A stretch of DNA of 64,000 nt from positions 2,307,731 to 2,371,730 of the forward strand of contig JAEVLN010000002.1 in NCBI GenBank assembly GCA_018350325.1. The letters are read 5' to 3'. The position numbers and the translations under genes are program-made. This document shows, piece after piece, positions 36,492-49,572 of the stretch (position 1 is its first letter; each line of letters opens with the position of its first letter). The stretch is from Globodera rostochiensis. Taxonomy: Eukaryota; Nematoda; Chromadorea; Rhabditida; Heteroderidae. The notes under the pieces are model-generated. The model saw only the letters and a program-made list of their open reading frames with translations, was not told the DNA's origin and ran no database searches.

Positions 36492-39400
36492 TCACGGCAT
36501 GCCGTTGGTACTGCCCGAAAATGTGGCGGCCTGCAGCAACGAGTCGCGCAGTATGGAATTGATGCTGAACAAAAAGTTGCCGCCGCCACCGCCGCCGCCG
36601 GCGGCGCCGTTGCCGCTGTTGTTGTCGCTGCTCGCGCAGCTCTTCAACCGAAAATGCTCCTCCGTTTTGACGGCAGCAGCGACGGCGTCCGCAGTCGCAG
36701 CAGACACTGAGGCGGGAAGTGCGGCAACTGACGCCAAATGTTGCGACAGGGTTGTCGCATTGCCGAGCATTGGGGCCGCCGCTGCCGCTGCCGCTAGCAT
36801 TTGCTGATGCGTCGTTTGGTGCTGAGACTGCTCCAATTGCTGTTGCTTTTGCTTTTGGAGGGCAATTGCCTGCAGCAACAACCTGAGCAAATTGTTGTTG
36901 GAAAAGGTCCGAATTTGCACCGCTTAAGACAAAATTCCGCTTCATTAGCCCCGACCCTCGACATGCCGTCCCCCAGAAGATGCACCCCAACCCGTCCCTA
37001 GTCTCAAAATACCTCTCGAAGTCCATCGGATTTATCGGCTTCGGATTGGGTAGCAATGCCGGTGCCGACGGCGCGTCGAATGGCATTTGCTGCTTGACAA
37101 CGTCTTCAACAAATTGGAGCTGTTGCTGCTGCGGAACCAAGACGGTTCCATTGTTGTTGCCAATGGCACCCAGCAGTGCCGTTGCCAACATTGTCTCCAT
37201 CCGTGCCATTGCCGGGAACATTGGAGCAAGGTTTGTTGCCAAATTCTGAAGTGCGGAGATTAAAAATGAAATTCCCGATCGATCTGAGCGCTTCGTCGTT
37301 TTTTCGATCAGTTACCAAACTGATCAGCCCACCCTTTAAGCCTGATTTGATCACCTGCTGCTGTTGTTGCTGAATGTTCGGCAGTGTCGGTGCAACGGTT
37401 GAGGTCGGACTGGGCAACAGCGGGCACAGCTGCGAAGCGCCGTCGGGCGGTGTCATCACTTTGTTGTCGGTCGGCGGCGTGCCAAAATAGCCCATAAGTG
37501 CCGCAGGCGACGGGAGTGGCGACTGATGCTGTTGTTGTTGTTGTTGCTGCTGCTGGGACTGGGACGGCACCGGAGGCAATAACATTTGGGACGCCGGAGG
37601 CGACGAGTGCTGGGCGTGAGGATGCGGTAGGTGCAGCAGAAAACCGGGCGGAGGGGCAGCAAATTCCGCCGACAATGCCTGGGGCGATGGTTTTTTTGGA
37701 ATTGCAATTTGGGCCCGGGGGGGAGAGGGCCTTGAGAGATCGTCAAGATCAGTCCCTTCCCCGTCAACAACTTGAAAGAACTGGCGGCCCATCTCCCTCA
37801 CCTGTTGCTGTTGTTGGTTCCGCAACAGCACCGCCAATTGCAGGGCGTTCAGTGACGCGTTGGAGGAGACCGGTGGGCATCCGTTGGCCCCAATTGGCGG
37901 CGCCTGGTGGAGAAGGGCGCCGTTGCGCTGCGACGCCGACGAGGTCACCACCAGCTGAGACTGAACGATCCGTCGATGCTGGTCCGCTGCTGCTGTGGTC
38001 GTTGGCACAAACATTCCGTTGTTGTTCGTTGGCAATGGCGGAGGTTGGAAGAGCAACATTCTGTTCTTCTGCTGCTGCTGATGCTGCAGTTCAGCGTGTC
38101 CATTACGCAAGGCGGTCTAAGCAGTATTGGAAGGGTACAAAACGCATGAACGAGTTTGGGAATATCCCAAAAGGACTTCGAGCGGTTCAATGGGTCTGTG
38201 TCTGTATGGACTTGGGAAATTCTCCATTCTCCATGTTCTGCATGGACTTGGGAATTCTCCATTCTCCATGTTCTGCATGGACTTGGGAAACTCTCTATTC
38301 TCCACAAAACCCCCTGGGGGGTTCACTGGTCCCGGAATAAGAAAGGCATGGCATTGTTTGGCATTGTCCACCTTTGTTAATGGAGAAATTGACGACGGTT
38401 GGTGCGGGGACGGCTTCTTCTTGAACGCCTTCTTCAACAGCATTGTCATCGGAATTCGGAGCTGAATTGGGAACATTAATTTGCTTTTTTTTCTTTTTAA
38501 AAAAATTTTGTTGAAAATTTTTTCCCAAAAACATGCGAAAAATTCAAAAATTTCCGCTTTAAACATCCGTATTTCAACTTTTGTCCACCTGTTGCTGTTG
38601 GGGCGACGGACTTTTGCCGTCACCGCCGCCGCAGGCGCTGCCATTGGTCGCCCGTCCGTCTTCGGCCCCCTCCATTCGGTGGTCGACCCCCCCGGCGCCG
38701 ATGTTCAGTTGGTGGTGATGCGTTTGAATTCGCGCCTTTTTCTGCTGTCGTCTCAGTTTGATTTGGTCGGCCATCAGACGCCGTCGTTGCTCCACCAAAG
38801 CGCACTGAAAAACGGCGATTTTTGAAATACAAATTCAAAAAAAAAAAATCCTTAAATTCCGTTAAGCCTAAGCCTAAGCCTAAACAGACTCAGAGTTCTG
38901 AATTCCCCCCCTCCCCCCCTCACCTTGGCGCAGGCGCACTCCAAAAACGGGCACAGCGCCTTTTTGTGTCCTCGCAATGCACTCTAAACAAAACAAAAAA
39001 CAATTATTGGCACATTTTGGCAACAAATTGAAGGCGTTCAGTAGCAACATGACTATTTTATGTAAATAATCAGTGCCTGTTCGCCGTGCGCGGAGCATCG
39101 GGCGCATTTCGGGTCGCGCGGTTTGGGCCCCAACAAAGAGCCGCCGGCGCCGCCCTTTTTGTTGGCACTTTCGCCGGTCGCCTTTCGCGGGTTCAGCGCG
39201 TTGTTCAGCACCCGACGCTGAAAGTTGCCAAAAAAAAATTGGGGGACAATTCAACAAAATTTGTTAAAAATGGTCGATTCGATCCAACAATACAGAAAAG
39301 CCTATTTCATTTCAGCTGAATTTCAACCAAACTTTTTGTTCTCCCACCTGTTCAACCATTTGGCACTCAATGCATTGGCATTCGCGGTAACGGCAAAACG

Positions 39401-42400
39401 GCTTGTGGCCCTTCCGGGGATGCTCCTGTTGTGAGAAAAAGCTTTAATAGTGCCTAAGCCTAAATCTTAGTGAAAATTAGAGAGAGCGGAATTTTGAAAA
39501 AGCCGGGCCCCGCGTACCCCCGGGGTTTCAACCTCAATGAGCTCCCGGGTCCGGGATTAAAACCCGGGACACCAAAAAGGTTTCGAGTTCCCGAGCTCGG
39601 GATTAAAACCCGGGACACCAAAACCGAGTTCGGGATTAAAACCCGGGCCCGGCCCGGTCCAATCTCAAAGTTTAAAAATGTGCCCACTTCGGCATGGTTA
39701 AGGCATCGCTGGCAGAAATATTTCTTCTCCAGCTGCTCGGAACATGACGAGGCGGCCGACGAGGCGTATGAGGCGGAGGACAACGAGGGCGGCGAGTGTT
39801 GGGCGATGGCGACGCCGGAGGGGGCGGGCGTGAAGGACAGAATGTCCACGTCAGGCGAGCGCGGCGGACGAAAGACGGCGGAGGCGGCGGAAGAGGAGGA
39901 GGCTGAAAAGTTGGGGGGGGGGGATTATTCTGTGAATTATCGAAAAATGTTGTGCCAAAAATGGCAAAACTTTTTGTTGCTCGAGAGTTGGCATTTTCCA
40001 ATGCCCCGGACACCCCCCCCCCGGAGGAGAGTCGGGAGTCTCGGGACCGGTGATCGGGAAAAAGGACCTGACAATTTGTTGTCCAGCTTGATCATCTGCT
40101 GTCCTCCTGCTGTTCCCCGTCTCTCTGCCCCACTAATGGGCCCAAACCATTTTTGTCCCCCTCTCCCCCCATCATTCATTCAATCAGATCAAAAACGGCA
40201 ACCCAACCGATCAATCAACCAGTCGCCTGGGGGGGGGGGGGAGGGGGGGGGGAGGTGTGGGGAGTTATTTTGGAATGAATGGACTACGCGTCCGATCAAA
40301 TCACATATTCAAGTCAATCCGTCGCCCGCGCGAGGGCCTATTCCTCCCCCAGCACATCAAACATCAACAACAAACACCTTCGCCTCTGTGCTGTTGCAGC
40401 AGCAACAGCAACGCCCGGGGCGATGTTGCGTTGTTCTGCTGCTGTTGCTGCTGCTGCTGTTCTCCGCCGTTCCCCCGTCGGGGACATTTAAAAATGGGCG
40501 ATCGATGGTCCATCCATGCGACCAAACAGCAACAACACCAGCAGCAACAGAAGGGGAAGAAGAACACGTTCCGTCCGACACGCCAATTTTCTGTCGCCGC
40601 CGATTATTTCGCTCAAAAACGCACAATGGAAATGGAGAAAAAAAATTTGGGGGGCGCCGGAGGCGCCACCGGTCGGTCGAGCGCCGGGGGGGGGGGAAAT
40701 TGTTGCGCGGCCGGCGGGATCATTATTATGGCGGGTGGGCCGAGCGAGGCCCTCCGCATTCCGTCCAAAACAACGGCGGTTAATTGGACGAACGGACGGA
40801 CGGATTTTGTCGAGAATTCAAAAGTCCGAGAACGCCGCTAGGCAAGTCAAATCATCACACACCACCAAAAGCATGAGGCCCCCAAAGACCAGAATTGGAA
40901 ATTGGTGCGCAATAAGTCCACTTTTAATTCAAATAAAATTTGTTCCAAGCGGCCAAAAACCGGGGATGGGGAATATTTCCCCGTCGTCAGTTGCGGGGCG
41001 GGGAATTGTCCCCAGAGGGAATGGATGCGAAAACCCATTCCAGTCACTCTGCTCACTGATATAAGCGGTGAAGAAGGGGGGGGGTTACAGTAAGAGGAGG
41101 GGGCGAGGGGGGGGGGAAGGTTACAGTAAGAGGGTGAGGGATTATTAGTAAATCTGAGGGGTTGGGGAGTACAGTAAAAAGGGGGGGGGGAGTCAGTATG
41201 GGGTTCAAAATTAGGGGGGTGGGAGGTTACAGTAAGAGGAGGAGGCGGGGGGGGGAAGTTTACAGTAATAGGGATAAGGTTACAGTAAAACTGGGGTTGG
41301 GAGAGTACAGTAAAAAGAGGGGGGGGGGAGTACTATAGGGTTCAAAATCGGACCCAAAATGTTTCGTTCCCAAATTCGTGCCAGGAATTCTTAAATTTAA
41401 AAAAAACTTCCAAATAATAGCTTTAGTCAATGCTTTTAGCACCCAATAATAATCCGTTCACCCGCTCTCTTAGCTAATCCCAATTAGCCACGTCCGTCCG
41501 CCCGCCCGTCGGCAGATGCTTTTGCAATTTTTGCGTGCGTATAAAAAGGGTTTCCGAAAATGTGTCGTTCGGTCGATCGGTCGGCGGAGTCCGTGCCGAA
41601 ATTGGGTCTTTGCCCCCTGCCCCCAAAATGTTGCGCGTGTGGTCCGTCCCCTCCAGCGGTTTTCTATGACACAAAATGTGTGTGCCCAACAAAAAAAGGG
41701 GGGGGGGCTCTTCCGCATCGTTTCGACGCCGATTGGTGCTGGTGGTGGAGTGGTGGTGGCATTTGTGTTCAGCAAATTGGGTCTTTCGCCCCCCGGGGGT
41801 AATAAATCGGGGATTTATGCCCCCCCCGGGGGGGGGGCGGACAAAATGTCATCATTCACGCCGACCGACCGACACACGCCCAAATCTCAGCCCGACCGCG
41901 CCGCACGGCGCAATTGCGGCGAGGCAACGCATTTTTTTGTTTTGTTTGTTTGAGGGGTTACGGTAGGGAGGGGGGGGGGGGCAGGGGAATTGCGAAATTG
42001 AAACGATCGGACAATGCTTTGAAAAGTCGGAATTGTGAAAAAAACCCCCCACACAAACATTTCCGGACGAATGGAATGAGGTCATTAGGACAGAATTTGA
42101 AGTTCCAAAATGTCAAATCCCGTGAAATTTGTTTGTTTAATTGAAAAATTAAAAATGTCAAATTCCAAATTAAAGCATTTTCACGCGAATAATTGGCGGA
42201 TTTGGCGGATTAAAAGAATTTCAAAAAATAATCCCCCGGGGGGCGCTTATTCATTGGCCAAGGTGATGGGGTGGCAAGAGGCATTTCATTTGTGCCATTT
42301 TGGGTGGGAAAGTTTTGGTGACAAATTTATATTTACATAGTTTTTTTGACAGACAACGGAAAACGGCAAATAGTCTTTGATTTCCCCTCGGGTGTTTTGT

Positions 42401-43128
42401 GGGAAATGTTTGCAATTTTTGGTTATTTTTGGGGAAAATGACTACGCGATCTTTGGGCACCACACTCTCGACTCTCAAGAAAGGCCAAGACCCATGCCAC
42501 CGCCCTTCCCATGCCCATTCTCGAACTGAACTGCTTGCCCTCTCCTACCCTTCCCATGCCCGGTCTCAAGCTGAACTGCTTGCCCACCATCTTTCCCATG
42601 CCCGCTCTCAAGCTAAACTGCTTACCCCTCTCCACCTTTCCCATGCCCGGTCTCGAGCTGAACTGCTTGCCCCCACCTTTCCCATGCCCGGTCTCGAGCT
42701 GAACTGCTTGCCCCCACCTTTCCCATGCCCGGTCTCGAGCTGAACTGCTTACCCCCACACCTCTCGAGTGAACTGCTTGCCCCCACCTTTCCCATGCCCG
42801 GTCTCGAGCTGAACTGCTTACCCCCACACCTCTCGAGTGAACTGCTTGCCCCCACCCTTCCCATGCCCACTCTCAAGCTGAACTGCTTGCCCCCACCCTT
42901 CCCATGCCCGCTCTCAAGCTGAACTGCTTGCCCACCATCTTTCCCATGCCCGCTCTCAAGCTGAACTGCTTGAAAATGCCAATTTTGAACCCCTCAAAAT
43001 TTCGCAAATCGCCTACCTTCCACCCTCGTGGACCATCCGTCGGCGGAAGAAGTGGCGGACGACGAGGAGGAAGAAGTAAATGAGGAGGAAGAAGAGGAGG
43101 CAGAAGAATCCAATTGAAGCAGTTCCAT
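36492..43128 (-). CDS. mab-3: double DM-domain transcription factor, MAB-3/DMD-3 class
   Basis: A DNA-binding factor of the doublesex/MAB-3 family; in C. elegans MAB-3 and DMD-3 direct male differentiation. Ten exons (minus): 43128-43017, 39902-39688, 39425-39348, 39217-39077, 38983-38924, 38804-38589, 38461-38372, 38116-37355, 37245-37013, 36882-36492; 765 codons plus stop, all phases consistent. Exon 1 is Ser-rich (MELLQLDSSASSSSSS). DM domain 1: YFCQRCLNHAEEHPRKGHKP, then FCRYRECQCIECQMVEQRR. DM domain 2: RDPKCARCSAHGEQ, then ALRGHKKALCPFLECACAKC and LVEQRRRLMADQIKLRRQQK. The zinc-binding Cys/His set is complete in both. The rest is Gln/Pro/Ala-rich, with a basic patch (KKAFKKKPSP) and, near the end, NFLFSINSILRDS, which resembles a Groucho-binding eh1 motif. 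The exon 4 donor is CAG|GCACTG, a GC-AG intron. Two DM domains point to MAB-3 or DMD-3; I cannot separate the two. Exon 1 is assigned by phase and composition only. Confidence 0.85.
38207..38302. repeat. intronic ~37-bp tandem repeat
   Basis: Three copies of TGGACTTGGGAATTCTCCAT plus TCTCCATGTTCTGCA within the intron between exons 7 and 8 of the DM-domain gene. Confidence 0.75.
38863..38884. repeat. short telomere-type run (GCCTAA)
   Basis: TTAAGCCTAAGCCTAAGCCT followed by AAA, the complement of TTAGGC, lies in an intron of the DM-domain gene. A shorter piece is at 39452-39463. Confidence 0.7.
39536..39650. repeat. intronic CCCGGG-rich tandem repeat
   Basis: GGGATTAAAACCCGGGACAC followed by CAAAA is repeated about three times between exons 2 and 3 of the DM-domain gene. 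Neighbouring GCCCGGGC palindromes could fold. Confidence 0.65.
41090..41335. repeat. degenerate GTTACAGTAAGAGG repeats
   Basis: At least six spaced copies of TTACAGTAAGAGG or ACAGTAAAAAGG alternate with G runs, inside intron 1 of the DM-domain gene. No coding content. Confidence 0.6.
42500..42975. repeat. minisatellite, ~41-bp units
   Basis: About a dozen copies of CTTTCCCATGCCCGGTCTCG followed by AGCTGAACTGCTTGCCCCCAC, some shortened to 22-24 bp. It is open in several frames on both strands only because of the repeat. It lies in intron 1 of the DM-domain gene, just 3' of exon 1 on the minus strand. Confidence 0.85.
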
Positions 43129-46000
43129 GCGACAGTCAATCATTTGTGCATCTGCGATCAATTCTGTGGCATTTTAGTCAAAATTTGTTGGCATTTTATC
43201 AATGAAAAGTTTGTGCTTCGAGCAAAATGAGAGGGTTCCACGGCAAAAATGCCCGTTTGACTTTTGAGCGTGCAATTTGTTCCTATTTCTCCCCCGGGGG
43301 GGGGGGGAGGTGCTTTTTGTTGTTCCGGTGCTGAATAAAAGTGGCCAACCGGTGAGGGTTTGGCCCTTAATTTATACGGTCTAGGCCATCCATCCCCCCG
43401 GGGGGTTTCAGTGGCCATCGGCGATAGATACGCCTTCTTGGGGGGCGCTGGCGGCGTTGTTGGAAAAGAAACGCCCCTTTGTCAAACAAAAGTGGGAGAG
43501 GTGAACAAGCACCGCCCCCCAGGGGGTGGTCCAAAAGGTCTCTCTCGACACAACAACAAAAAGCTGCTCTCAGGGCATGAAATTTGGCTCGGCTCGAACC
43601 TTTGTGGGCCGCCCCTCAGGGGTGGTCTCCCTCGTCTCTCATTACAAAAAAAAAGCCATCATCAAGGCATCCGTTTTCACCCTCAAGCATTCATTTGTTG
43701 TTTTTTTTTTTGTACTTTCTAACAGAAAGGCACAAATTTTCCCGTCATTGAACCCCGCAGGGGCTACCAAAGTGCCTGGGACAGTATGGGGCGGGGGACC
43801 CCTGCAGAGGAGCTGCCCCAGAGGGGGACGCAAAGCCTTTGGAATTTGAATGATTACAGGGAAAAAAATGCGGGGATGGACAAGTCGGGGACTGTCTCGG
43901 GGACGGGGACGAGCCCTACAAAAAATATGTAGGAAAAATGAATTGGGACTTTTCTTGGTAATGGGAGTGGGGGGTGGCTGAAGGGTTGCGAATGGGGGGG
44001 GGGGGAGTGGGGGGACCGTCCTCCTCTGCTTGTCTGACTACCCATCCGCCCTGTTTTCTCTGCATCGAACACACTCTCTCGCCTCTGTGTGCTTCTCTGC
44101 TGGCCCCAATTGTCCCACACTTTTTTTGCTTGCGCCGCCCTCAGCGACAGGGACCACCCGGCAAGGCCCCTCGGGGGCAAAAAAACCAACAAGTGTCCGT
44201 CCGTACCCCCAGGGCGCGTGTCACCTGATGTGTGTGTGTGTGTGTGTGTGGGGAGCGGCAGGAAGGCAGAGCGCGTGCAGAGAGTGCGCAGGCCAGAGAC
44301 GCAGAGCGTTTGTGTGCACGGCTGGCGCCGATCGGCTGTCACTGGTGTTCCATGCTTTGCCTGTCTGCCGTGCACACTCTCTGCACCCGTCTGCTTCTTT
44401 CCCCTGCACACTCTCTGCACCCGTCTGCTTCTTTCCCCTGCACACTCTCCGCATTCCATTTGCTTCTCTGGCAGCACGGAGGCGCCCGGGGCGTGCCTCT
44501 GCACTCTCTGCCCCCCTCCCGTTTTTTGCCTCCAGCGCAGCGACCGACGAAAACTGCTCAGCCTCCTTCGCCGCCGCCACTCACTTCCCCTGCCTGCTGG
44601 GGTGGGCCGATGTGTGTGTTCCATCCCCCCGGGGGGTGGGGGGGGGCGGGTGGCGGGAGGGGGGGGGACGATGACGAGGAAGGCGATCTGTTCGGGTGGA
44701 GCAGATTTTTGCGATGGAACGATGGGGGGGGGGGAGGGGAGGGTAAAAAAAGTAAAAAACTGAGCTCTGCTGCACAAATAAAAGATAACGAATCAAATTA
44801 CGGAGAAAGAATTGGGGGGGGGGGAATTGTAAAGGTCAAAAATCGGGGCAAAAATTGACAGAAAAAATTGAATTTGGAAGCGCTTGCAACTGCGCGCGCG
44901 GTTTTTTTTTGGGGCACGCATTTTAAGGGGCGCCGGAAGGTACGGTAAAATTTTTAAATGAAATGATGGCAAAACGCCGCCCCCTAAGAGCCCTTTCACC
45001 CCCCCCCCCCCCGGGAATTTTTTAAAAAGAAATTTGCCACAAATTTTGCATAAATTTTTAAAATGTAAAAAGCATTATTTAGGGCTTTATGAACAAAAAG
45101 GGGAGGGGGGGGGGCTTTTAGGCTTTTTGGGGGGAACGAATCGAAAGGTTCTGAAAATTGCAAAAACATTGGCCACAGAATGTGCGCACATTTTTGTTCC
45201 ATTATCGTTGTGCGCAAAATTGCGAATTTTGTCCAATGCCCGGAGGGGCTTTTGGGCCGCGGAGAGTTGCGAATGGACAAAAAATGAGGGAGAAAACAAA
45301 AATGCACGGGCGAACTGCTGCTGCTGCTGAAGGTGGTGCTGGTGCTGGTGGTGGTGTATAGTTTATATATATATTTATATATATAATCTGGTTGGTTTGT
45401 TGGTTGGTTGGAGGAGGGGGCGTCGTCCAACTGCCCTGGAGGGGAAGGGAATGCGGCGAAGACTCTGCGGGGAGTGGAGGCGCGGGGACGGGGAGAGTTG
45501 TTGCGAAGAGAAAAAACCGCTCAGCCGCCGTCCAATTCCTCCCCGCTGGGGAGCAGCAGCAGAACACTCGCTGATGCTGACAGCCGACGAGGAGGGCGGC
45601 AGCGGCGGCTGTCAGCCGACCGACCGAATGAATGGGCGGGGGGGGGGGACCACCCAAATCGCAACACAACCATCCCCCCGAGGCTGGTGCGGCGAAGAAC
45701 GACGACGACGACGAGGAGGAGGAGGAGGAGGAGGGGGAGGAGGACGATGAAGGGGGAGGGGGGGAAATGGATGGACCCAAAAAAACAAATGAAAAATGGA
45801 TCGACGACGCCCCCCCCCCCCCCCCCCCGATGGATGGGGGGGGGGGAGAAGCCCTGGAGGGTACGGTGAAGAATAACACACACAACGAACGAACGAACGA
45901 ACGCGATCATTTCCTTCCGATGCAACGTTCAAAAAGTTAATGGCATCGATTTTGGATTTGAATTAAATTTGAAAGACGTAAGAAGCCCCTCCTATTTTTT

Positions 46001-46204
46001 AAACTGACCGAACGGCACACCCCCGGGGGGGGGGCTATGCCTTAAGGGTTCAGACTTACGATTTAAGCATTTAAACTGACCGAACGGCACACCCCCCCGG
46101 GGGGGGGGGGCTATGCCTTAAGGGTTATGACTTACGATTTAAGCATTTAAACTGACCGAACGGCACACCCCCCGGACCCCCCGGGGGGCTATGCCTTAAG
46201 GGTT
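46001..46204. repeat. three ~74-bp units with CnGn palindromes
   Basis: AAACTGACCGAACGGCACAC, a C-run then G-run, then CTATGCCTTAAGGGTT; the unit starts at 46001, 46073 and 46149. The C/G run length differs in each copy. Confidence 0.85.
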
Positions 46205-48079
46205 CATTGAGTTTTGCCCTCAGAGTCGGCGGCGGCGGCTTGGAAAGCTTTAGCTCCAACCCCCAAGGCTTAAAAATGCGTCACATGGGGGCGAGGGGGG
46301 GGGGGGGGGGGGGGGCGAATGTGCGGGGAAAACGAAACTTGAACGAACGAACGGACACAAATTGGCGGGCGACGCTCTTTCAACTCAAATTCCCCCCCCC
46401 CCTCTCCCCCTCTCCCCCGAGGCGTCCATTGGTCGTAAAAGTGCAGTCACCCGCCCGCCCGCCCCGTCCAATTCATTCATTCATTCATTTATTTATTCAC
46501 TTATCGCCACAAAAAATCGTCCAAAAAAACTTTTGTGACTGTCTAAAAAATGAGCGGCGGAGGGTAAGCGATGGACTGAAAATAAATAAATTAAATAAAA
46601 TGTCCTCCAAAAACAAATTTTTTTTTTTTGGTTTAAAAAGCGAAGGCGAAGGCGGCGAAGGTTGAAGTGCGCGGGGTGGGCAAACGAACGAAAAAATTGA
46701 CGCGATTATTTGGGGGGGGGGGACCGTTCAAAAAATGGGGGGGGGGGGAATGAAAAAATTGTTAAAAACTCAAAAATAAAAAAAAACATTTCAACTTTCA
46801 CAAGGCGTACTTATGAAAAAAGGATGGCATTAGTCAGTCAGTCATCAAAAACATATCAAAAAATCAGAAGGCAGAGGAATGTATGTGTTCATTTTCTTCT
46901 AAATAGTTTAAAATTAATCGAATTTTAAATTAAAAATAAATATTTTTTCAAATATTCTTTTCAATTTCATAAAAGCGATTATGGTCAAACTGATGGTTCT
47001 GGATGTGTTCATTTTCTTCTAATTAGTTTATAATTAATCGAATTTTAAATTACTAATATATATATATATTTTCCAAATAAAAGCGATTATTGTCAAACTC
47101 TGAAGGTTCCGGACCACCCGGACACTGACAAAATGAGGGCTTTTCCCCTGAGGGGGGCTGTTGCGCGATTAATATTCTCTCCGACACTTTCGGCTACAAA
47201 TTTGTGGCGCTAAACATGCAATTAAATGTAAATTAAACCCCGGCGCCAAAGAAGGTATCATTTTGGCACGGAAAATTGTGCCATTCTCGGGGGGTGAGAA
47301 AAAACAAATTTTTGTACTTTCAGACCACCCAAATTGTGGGGAAAAATGTGCCGGACGCATCCGTTTTTTGTGTTTAACTTTTGGCAGTTTGACTTTTTTT
47401 TTTGTTTGCCCAAGGGCATCATCGTCCGTCCGACAACCCCTGAGGGGGGGGGGGGGGGGAGGCCACCCTGAATGTGTCCTTAGGCACAATTGTTTTCTGC
47501 GTGTTGTCAAATTAATAATAATAATAATGATTACACACTAATAATTTTTCGCGTGAATCCCCCGGGGGCACATGTGAAAATTTTCAAAATTTTTTTGGAT
47601 GCATTGGTCCCCCGAGGGGACGAACGAAAGGGGTGGCCTGCATATGAAATTTTGCCATCCCCCCCCCCCCCATTGTCTGAAGCGCCTCGGGGGAACTCAT
47701 TAATTGAACACGACATTTTCTTTATTTTACTTCCCCCCCCCCGGGGGCATTTTTAGTTTAGCTGTTTTTTGATGGATGGTTATGATGGAATTGATAATAA
47801 AGTCAGCAAAAAACGCCGCCTTCGGGGTGGCATTGTTTCATGAAACCGGTGAATTGGACGACCGAAACAGCACCAATTCATCACTTTCACATTAATTGTA
47901 AGCGCCGCTTTTTTTGGCATTTGCCGACAAATTTTGCCGAAAGAAAAAAAACCCAACCGAATTGAGAGAGGGGACCGCAATTTTAAATTAGTCAGCAGAA
48001 GCCGGCGCTCGGGACGTACGATACAAGCTTCTAAGTATAGGCACAAGCCGTCGGGGGTGCGATATGTCGGGGGACGTTG

Positions 48080-48235
48080 TGTCTTAGGGGCACAATATGC
48101 CGGTGGGGACGATATGCCGTCGGGGACGATAGGTCGGGCACGATATGCCGCCGGGGACGATAGGTCGGGGACGATATGCCGCCGGGGACGATAGGTCGGG
48201 GACGATATGCCGCCGGGGACGATATGCCGCGGTTC
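48080..48235. repeat. minisatellite GACGATATGCCG / GACGATAGGTCGG
   Basis: Alternating short units GGGGACGATATGCCGCC and GGGGACGATAGGTCG are repeated about nine times. No coding content. Confidence 0.75.
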
Positions 48236-49199
48236 GGGGCCAGTATACCGGGGAGGTTGGAGGAAGCAACTAGCAACCCCCCCCCCCTTACCCCGAAGCA
48301 TTAATTTTGGAAAATTTCAAAAGCGGGGAAGGAATGGGTAAAGAAATTCGCAACCTTACGAAGAAATTGTGTGGACATTTGCTGCGCAATTCGCCCCCCG
48401 GACGCGGATGAGACGAAGGCTGTCTTTGTTGTGTGTTGGGGGGCGGGGGGGGGGAGAATTGTGGGCAAACGAAATTGGCCCCCGGGGCAAAGAGATTTAT
48501 TGCCTCCCCTCCGGGGATGGGTGGATGATCATCCGCCTCTCTCTCCCCCCCCCCCTCCTTTACCCACAGAGCCCATCGCCATCGCTATCGCTGTGTTCCG
48601 GGTGGTCCTTGCCCCTCGGGGGCTTTGTTCCCATCTGAGAACCTTCAGAGGAGGAGGAATGGCTTCCCCTTTACCCCCCCCCCCCCCTCCGGGTGTCAAA
48701 TGTCTTTTTCTGAATTACCCCCCCCCCCTCCCCCCCGTCCCATCATCCGACCCGCCGAATGGTCGTCGTTTCCCACCCATTTTGGCCCAGCCCATTTGGC
48801 CCCAAAGGCCCCCTGTGTTTTTTGGCTTTGGCTTTGGAGTGCACAGCTGCTCCTCAATGCCCCCCCTCCTCCCCTCCCCCATTTTTTGGCCTCTGCCGCC
48901 GCCGCCTCTCTTTTGTCGGCATTCAATGTGCCAATGTTGCGGGTGGTCCGTGTGTTTGAAGTGGCATTTGCCCGCCCGCTACTGCCGCCGCCGCCGCTGT
49001 TTGGAGCAAATATTTATGGAGATTGAATTGGGCGAATGGTTGGAAAGGGCAAAAAGGAAGAAAAGTGAGGAGAGAAAGGAGAGAAAAGGGGGAAACAAGA
49101 GAAATGGAACAAAATCTGTGCGAGCATAACGCAATATCGCCACTTTTCATACGTCGTAGTCCGTCCGTTTAGCGTGCTGATCGAGCCGCCGGGGTTTGC

Positions 49200-49572
49200 A
49201 GCGTGCCGATGCCTGCCTCCCCCCCCCGATCGTGCCAATGCCCGCTTCCCCCCCCCCGGATCGTGCCAATGCCCGCTTCCCCCCCCCCATCGTTCCCCCC
49301 CCATCGTGCCGATGCCCGCCTCCCCCCCCCCGATCGTGCCAATGCCCGCTTCCCCCCCCCCGATCGTGCCGATGCCCCGCTTCCCCCCCCCCCATCGTTC
49401 CCCCCCCCCCATCGTGCCGATGCCCGCCTCCCCCCCCCCCGATCATGCCAATGCCCGCTTCCCCCCCCCCCGATCGTGCCGATGCCCGCTTCCCCCCCCA
49501 TCGTGCCCCCCCCCATCGTGCCGATGCGGCCTCCCCCCCCCTACCCGATCGTGCCGATGCCCGCTTCCCCAC
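49200..49572. repeat. minisatellite, ~29-bp units with C runs
   Basis: About a dozen copies of GATCGTGCCGATGCCCGCTT followed by a run of 7-12 C. The C-run length varies from unit to unit, so no frame is kept. Confidence 0.85.

Noticed and set aside
42423..42976. Long frames on both strands over the 41-bp repeat
   Set aside because: Created by tandem repetition of a stop-free unit; open in several frames at once.
43854..44777. 307-codon minus-strand frame
   Set aside because: Pro/Arg/Ser-rich composition, overlaps equally long frames on the plus strand, no splice or domain evidence.
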